The notes under the pieces are model-generated. The model ran no database searches, was not told the DNA's origin, and saw only the letters and a list, made by a program, of their open reading frames with translations. This document shows positions 60,046-63,549 of a stretch of 63,549 nt of DNA, piece after piece. The first letter of the stretch is position 1. Every line of letters starts with the position of its first letter. The translations under genes were made by a program, and so were the position numbers. The stretch is from Fibrobacter sp. GTDB taxonomy: Bacteria; Fibrobacterota; Fibrobacteria; Fibrobacterales; Fibrobacteraceae. The DNA lies in assembly GCA_017649565.1 (NCBI GenBank), contig JAGCGO010000113.1, positions 1-63,549 of the forward strand, written 5' to 3'.

Positions 60046-60540
60046 ATGAATAAAATCGCCGTGTTCGCTGGTTCGTTTGACCCGTTTACGCTGGGGCACC
60101 TTGATGTGGTGCGTCGTGCGTCAGGTTTTTTCGATACGTTGTGGGTGCTTGTCGCCCAGAATTCTTCCAAGCGCAATATGTTTGCGGCAGAAGAGCGAAA
60201 GCGTCTTGTCGAGCTGGCTGTGCAGGGAATTCCCAACGTGAAGGTGGCTACCTTCGAAGGGCTGACCGTGGATTTCATGCAGCAGGTCGGCGCGCAGTAC
60301 CTGGTCCGCGGCATCCGCAATTCTGCTGATCTCGATTTCGAGCAGAGCGTGGCCTGGAACAACAAGACTCTCTATGGAGCGGCGGAATCCGTCTTTCTGC
60401 TGAGCGCACCGGAACATTTGTCCGTGAGCAGCAGTGTTGTCCGCGAATTGTTGGCCAATGGCGTGAAAAAGACGGCGGTTCTTTCTAAATTTGTGCCCAA
60501 ATCGATAATTCAAGAAATTGTCCGCAAGAAAGGTGACTGA
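60046..60540 (+). CDS. coaD: Phosphopantetheine adenylyltransferase
   Basis: The 164-residue enzyme transfers AMP from ATP to 4'-phosphopantetheine, the penultimate step of coenzyme A synthesis. The nucleotidyl-transferase motif GSFDPFTLGHLDVV (T-x-G-H), the LVRGIRNSADLDFE string and the SVSSSVVRE motif are all present. The stop codon shares one base with the start of the rhomboid gene. Confidence 0.97.
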   Translation: MNKIAVFAGSFDPFTLGHLDVVRRASGFFDTLWVLVAQNSSKRNMFAAEERKRLVELAVQGIPNVKVATFEGLTVDFMQQVGAQYLVRGIRNSADLDFEQSVAWNNKTLYGAAESVFLLSAPEHLSVSSSVVRELLANGVKKTAVLSKFVPKSIIQEIVRKKGD

Positions 60541-61421
60541 TGAAACCCTTTAGATACCTGGCGAAGCCGATTCGCATACTGATGATTGCGAACCTGGTCG
60601 TGTTCCTGCTTGCCTTTGTGGTGGGCGGCGTGATGGGGCTCCACCTGAACCTCCCGGGTGCGGGATACGGCAGCCTCCGAGATTACATTGTCTACTTTGG
60701 TGCTTTTTTCCCGACGAGCCCGTTTGAAGCCTGGCGCTACTTTACCTACATGTTCGTACATGTGGACTTCTGGCATTTCCTGTTCAACATGCTGATGCTC
60801 TGGATGTTCGGCGACGAGATCGCGGAATGGATGGGGACGAAGCACTTTACGGGAATGTATATATTCTGCGGAGTGTTCGCGGCATTTTTCAGTGTTGTCA
60901 TGTGCCTCTTGGGGCTTACCAACAATCCGATTATCGGCGCGAGCGGTGCCCTGATGGGAATATTTGTCGCCTACTACCGGTTCTTCCCGGAACGTCGCCT
61001 GCTCCTGTTCTTCTTTTTCCCGATGAAGATAAAGTATGCCATGTGGGTGATGGTCGCGATTGACGTGTTCATGGCACCGTCGGGCGACGGTATTGCACAT
61101 CTGGCCCACTTGGGCGGTGTCGTGGCCGGCTTCCTTTACATGTACATGTACGAAGGCGGGTTCCGTCGTTTGTTCGCATCCATGAGATCCCGTGGCCCGA
61201 AGGTGAAGGTGACCCGTGGCGGTAGGGCTTCTAGCGACGATGTGCGTAGCGAAGAATCCTCTGACGCGATTGAAGGCGAAGTGTTCTACATGGACGAAAA
61301 CAGGCGCATGGACGAGATCCTCAGGAAAGTCAGCCGCGAAGGAGTACAGTCGCTGAGCGCTTCGGAAAGAAAATTCTTAATGGAGGCGGGGGAGCGTTTG
61401 CGCCGCCGCCGTGGAGATTGA
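60540..61421 (+). CDS. Rhomboid-family intramembrane serine protease
   Basis: The 293-residue protein has six membrane segments. The nucleophile is in GASGALMG (about residue 136) and the partner His in HLAHLGG (about 188), with a conserved W-R-x-x-T-Y-M-F-V-H loop (WRYFTYMFVHVDFWHFLFNM). It would cleave transmembrane proteins; the substrate is unknown. A cytoplasmic C-terminal tail of about 90 charged residues resembles those of Bacteroidetes-type rhomboids (ending RMDEILRKVSREGVQSLS). Coupled to coaD by a TGATG overlap, and followed by the PfkB kinase gene. Confidence 0.93.
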   Translation: MKPFRYLAKPIRILMIANLVVFLLAFVVGGVMGLHLNLPGAGYGSLRDYIVYFGAFFPTSPFEAWRYFTYMFVHVDFWHFLFNMLMLWMFGDEIAEWMGTKHFTGMYIFCGVFAAFFSVVMCLLGLTNNPIIGASGALMGIFVAYYRFFPERRLLLFFFFPMKIKYAMWVMVAIDVFMAPSGDGIAHLAHLGGVVAGFLYMYMYEGGFRRLFASMRSRGPKVKVTRGGRASSDDVRSEESSDAIEGEVFYMDENRRMDEILRKVSREGVQSLSASERKFLMEAGERLRRRRGD

Positions 61422-61423
61422 TT

Positions 61424-62389
61424 ATGAAAAAAGTTCTTGGTATGGGCGCTGCCCTGGTCGATATTTTGGCGAACGTGGACGATGCCTGGATTGAATCCCA
61501 GGGTGTGCAGAAGGGTGGCATGAACATGGTGGACTGGCCGCAGATGGAAAAGTTCCTTGCGGCTCTCGACAAGCCCCTGCGCGTGCCGGGCGGCTCTACA
61601 TGCAATACGATGGTTGGGCTTGCAAAGCTGGGCGGCAAGGCTGCATTTATCAGCAAGGTCGGCGATGACGATCTGGGACGTCTGTTCCTGAAACACCTCG
61701 AGACTTCGGGTGTGGAATCCAAGATGGGCATTTCCGATGCCGCGACAGGCTGCGTGTTCAGTGCCGTGACTCCGGATGCACAGCGTTCTATGTGGACATT
61801 CCTCGGCGCTTCCGACTTCCTGGGCAGTGATGACTTTGTCACGGCTCTTTACGATGAAGTCGGTCTGCTGTATGCCGAAGGCTACAGGGCATTCAATGCG
61901 GATTGCTTCAAGAAGGCGTTCTCCCTGGCCAAGCTTCTCGAGGTCGAGACGGCTCTTGACTTTAGCTCCTTCGGCGTGGTGGAAGCCTGCCGCAAGACGC
62001 TCGACGAACTGTTCGAAGAGAAGATGGTCGACATTGTCATTGCGAACGAGGACGAGGCCTTTGCCTATGCAGGCGTGAAGGAAGAAGCCGCGCTCGAAGT
62101 GCTCGCGAAGAAGGCGAAGGTTGCTGTCGTGAAAATCGGCAAGCGCGGAGCCCTGATCGCCAAGGACGGTCAGGTGACGCGTGTTCAGGCTGGTCCTGCA
62201 AAGGCAATCGACACTACCGGTGCCGGCGACCTCTGGGCGTCGGGATTCCTGTACGGCTACGTGAACGGCTGGGACATGGATCGTTCGGGCAAGCTCGGAA
62301 GTATCGTCAGTAACGAGGTCGTGCAGGTCATGGGCGCACAGATCCCCGAAGACGGATGGACCCGTATTTTGAATAGCATGAAGTTATAG
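61424..62389 (+). CDS. PfkB/ribokinase-family sugar or nucleoside kinase
   Basis: The 321-residue protein has the two PfkB signatures: GGSTCNTMVGLAKLGGKAAFISKVGDDDLG near residue 52 and the C-terminal DTTGAGDLWASGF with the catalytic Asp. The start MKKVLGMGAALVDILANV resembles adenosine-kinase-like members. The substrate cannot be fixed from sequence: adenosine, ribose or fructose are options. ATG 61424 follows GGAGA; TTG at 61418 is in frame but overlaps the rhomboid stop. Its stop overlaps that of the converging brnA-like gene. Confidence 0.9.
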   Translation: MKKVLGMGAALVDILANVDDAWIESQGVQKGGMNMVDWPQMEKFLAALDKPLRVPGGSTCNTMVGLAKLGGKAAFISKVGDDDLGRLFLKHLETSGVESKMGISDAATGCVFSAVTPDAQRSMWTFLGASDFLGSDDFVTALYDEVGLLYAEGYRAFNADCFKKAFSLAKLLEVETALDFSSFGVVEACRKTLDELFEEKMVDIVIANEDEAFAYAGVKEEAALEVLAKKAKVAVVKIGKRGALIAKDGQVTRVQAGPAKAIDTTGAGDLWASGFLYGYVNGWDMDRSGKLGSIVSNEVVQVMGAQIPEDGWTRILNSMKL

Positions 62390-62599
62390 CCATCGAATAT
62401 CAAGTTTTCTTTTGTTTGCGGCGCAATCCGTAAGGTATGAGTCTATGAGAACTTGATAGGGAATGCCTATTTCTTTCGCCATTTTTTTGAAGTAATCAAT
62501 TGTTTTTGCATTTAATCTTATGGTAATTTGTTTTTTAAGAATCTTGGCGTAGGGATTCTTTACTCCGTTCATTTTTGAAAAATCGTATTCGGCTTTCAT
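62384..62599 (-). CDS. brnA: BrnA-like antitoxin (CopG-type)
   Basis: The 71-residue protein reads MKAEYDFSKMNGVKNPYAKILKKQITIRLNAKTIDYFKKMAKEIGIPYQ, the usual BrnA/CopG-type DNA-binding antitoxin, in which a ribbon-helix-helix forms around the ITIRL strand. It binds BrnT and represses the operon. The ATG shares a base with the toxin stop. The base composition is far lower in GC than the neighbours, suggesting transfer. Confidence 0.88.
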   Translation of the reverse strand: MKAEYDFSKMNGVKNPYAKILKKQITIRLNAKTIDYFKKMAKEIGIPYQVLIDSYLTDCAANKRKLDIRWL

Positions 62600-62910
62600 T
62601 AGTAAACTCCTTTTCTTTCGTTCCAGTAGTATTGAATTTCTCGTTGAGTTGCTTTTCTTGCGCTGATTATTCGATTAATAATTTTATTGCCATTGTTTTC
62701 TAGGCGTTCTGTAAAAACGATAACTAATGTTTTTAACGTCATTGATAATCCGATAAGGATGGATCTATCCTCCAACGACGAATGTTCTGCGTCATAGAAT
62801 ACTTTGGCATATTCGTCTTCGAAACATGTTTTTGCTTCTTCAAATGATATTCCATGCTTCTTTTTGTTTGAGGTGTTTTTGTTTTCGTTCCACTCAAATT
62901 CTATTTGCAT
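62599..62910 (-). CDS. brnT: BrnT-like ribonuclease toxin
   Basis: The 103-residue protein has the BrnT opening FEWNENKNTSNKKKHGISFEEAKTCFED and the NKIINRIISARKATQREIQYYW ending. The family's RelE-like fold cleaves mRNA and is held inactive by BrnA. The toxin gene comes first, as is normal for brnTA. AGGAGAATT precedes the ATG on the minus strand. Low GC content and location between a kinase gene and ilvD mark it as an insertion. Confidence 0.9.
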   Translation of the reverse strand: MQIEFEWNENKNTSNKKKHGISFEEAKTCFEDEYAKVFYDAEHSSLEDRSILIGLSMTLKTLVIVFTERLENNGNKIINRIISARKATQREIQYYWNERKGVY

Positions 62911-63080
62911 TGAGAATTCTCCTGGATAATTATAATATAATTATAAACGATTGAAAAAACAATCTGTTCGTCTTTTTTTTCCATAATTTCCCTTTGCCTT
63001 TTGTTGATGTTCGTTGCTTTATGCTTTATAGACGTTTTACAAAGGAATATTGTCCGAAAAAAATGAAAAACGACAATAAC

Positions 63081-63116
63081 AAAAGAACCGCCTTGTTTGA
63101 ACAAGGCGGTTCTTTT
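63081..63116 (-). terminator. ilvD terminator
   Basis: AAAAGAACCGCCTTGTT and its complement form a 17-bp stem with almost no loop, with T-rich sequence on the minus-strand exit side. It ends ilvD upstream of brnTA. Confidence 0.85.
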
Positions 63117-63135
63117 GTTTAAGTGCGAGTGTTTT

Positions 63136-63549
63136 TTACTTCACACCGATGAGGCTCAAATCGCGAACTGCGCCCTTGTCAGCAGACGATGCCATAGCGG
63201 CATAAGCCTGCAGGGCCTTGGACACCACGCGGTCGCGGTTTTCCGGCTGCCAAGCCTTGGCGCCGCGGGCTTCCATTTCCTTGCGGCGTTCGGCCAGCTC
63301 GTCGTCGGTGAGCTGCACGTTGATGGAGCGGTTCGGGATGTCGATTTCGATCACGTCGCCCGTGTGCACGAGGCCGATGTTACCCTTGTTGGCGGCTTCC
63401 GGAGAAGCGTGGCCGATGGAGAGGCCGCTCGTACCGCCGGAGAAACGACCGTCGGTGAGGAGGGCGCAGGACTTGCCGAGGTGACGGCTCTTGAGGTAAG
63501 AGGTCGGGTAGAGCATTTCCTGCATGCCGGGGCCACCCTTCGGGCCTTC
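63136..63549 (-). CDS. ilvD: Dihydroxy-acid dehydratase, C-terminal part (5' truncated)
   Basis: The frame stays open to the window edge (EGPKGGPGM before the first internal ATG). The visible 137 codons carry the IlvD C-terminal signatures: [34 protein letters not shown], and [26 protein letters not shown]. The enzyme makes 2-keto acids for valine, leucine and isoleucine. The rest of the gene and its operon lie outside the window. Confidence 0.97.
   Translation of the reverse strand, partial: EGPKGGPGMQEMLYPTSYLKSRHLGKSCALLTDGRFSGGTSGLSIGHASPEAANKGNIGLVHTGDVIEIDIPNRSINVQLTDDELAERRKEMEARGAKAWQPENRDRVVSKALQAYAAMASSADKGAVRDLSLIGVK

Overview
The window looks like a chromosomal segment of a Fibrobacter-type bacterium (phylum Fibrobacterota). 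The evidence is six lipoproteins carrying the Fibrobacter paralogous surface domain (FISUMP, TIGR02145), a TIGR02147-family regulator, long polyserine linkers behind lipoboxes, T9SS-like C-terminal tails on secreted proteins, diderm envelope genes (lptE, kdsB, outer-membrane barrels), and a lexA promoter holding a box that fits the motif I remember for Fibrobacter succinogenes LexA. Most of the sequence is housekeeping and compact. The accessory parts are lipoprotein islands.

Layout. 1-6.2 kb: end of a DUF1015 gene; lepA followed by a signal peptidase I homologue lacking both catalytic residues; a periplasmic cyclophilin next to an H1-like protein with a DksA-type zinc finger; autoregulated lexA. 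6.3-15.5 kb: lipoprotein island with two FISUMP proteins carrying 11-13 copies of a Cys/Trp module, two paralogous Ser-rich lipoproteins flanking a TIGR02147 regulator (one of them an apparent gene fusion), and tRNA-Pro followed by two structured 134-bp repeats. 15.5-28 kb: FISUMP gene, serS, a GLUG-repeat surface protein and a secreted CE1-like esterase with related C-terminal tails, lptE-trmJ, two small genes, FISUMP-dut, ddh. 28-31.3 kb: phosphatase lipoprotein coupled to an N-formylglutamate amidohydrolase-like gene, then dnaA. 31.4-36.3 kb: run of plus-strand genes (membrane protein, squalene/phytoene synthase, lspA, RluD-type synthase, amidohydrolase). 36.3-43.5 kb: cvpA, Ser/Thr kinase and nadB on the minus strand; PpiD-like chaperone, tRNA-Glu, and divergent epmB/efp. 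43.6-48.6 kb: Rpn-like nuclease and a duplicated pair of FISUMP gene facing an outer-membrane barrel gene. 48.6-63.5 kb: putative glycosidase pair, thiL-pilB, UvrD-type helicase, gatC, kdsB, comEA-like, pilM-pilN-rsmD, coaD-rhomboid-PfkB kinase, a brnTA toxin-antitoxin, and the end of ilvD.

Common threads. Many genes within runs overlap by 1-14 bp, and several converging pairs share or abut their stop codons with no terminator between. Larger intergenic gaps repeatedly carry a few short repeat words (CTAG-, GTAGGAAGTAG- and GACGAGA-based). The strongest unexplained signals are the double-substituted signal peptidase, the Cys/Trp repeat family, the stem-conserved repeats beside tRNA-Pro, the lipoprotein gene fusion, and a palindromic repeat read in frame inside an enzyme gene. 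No complete defence system, CRISPR array, prophage or insertion sequence was seen.
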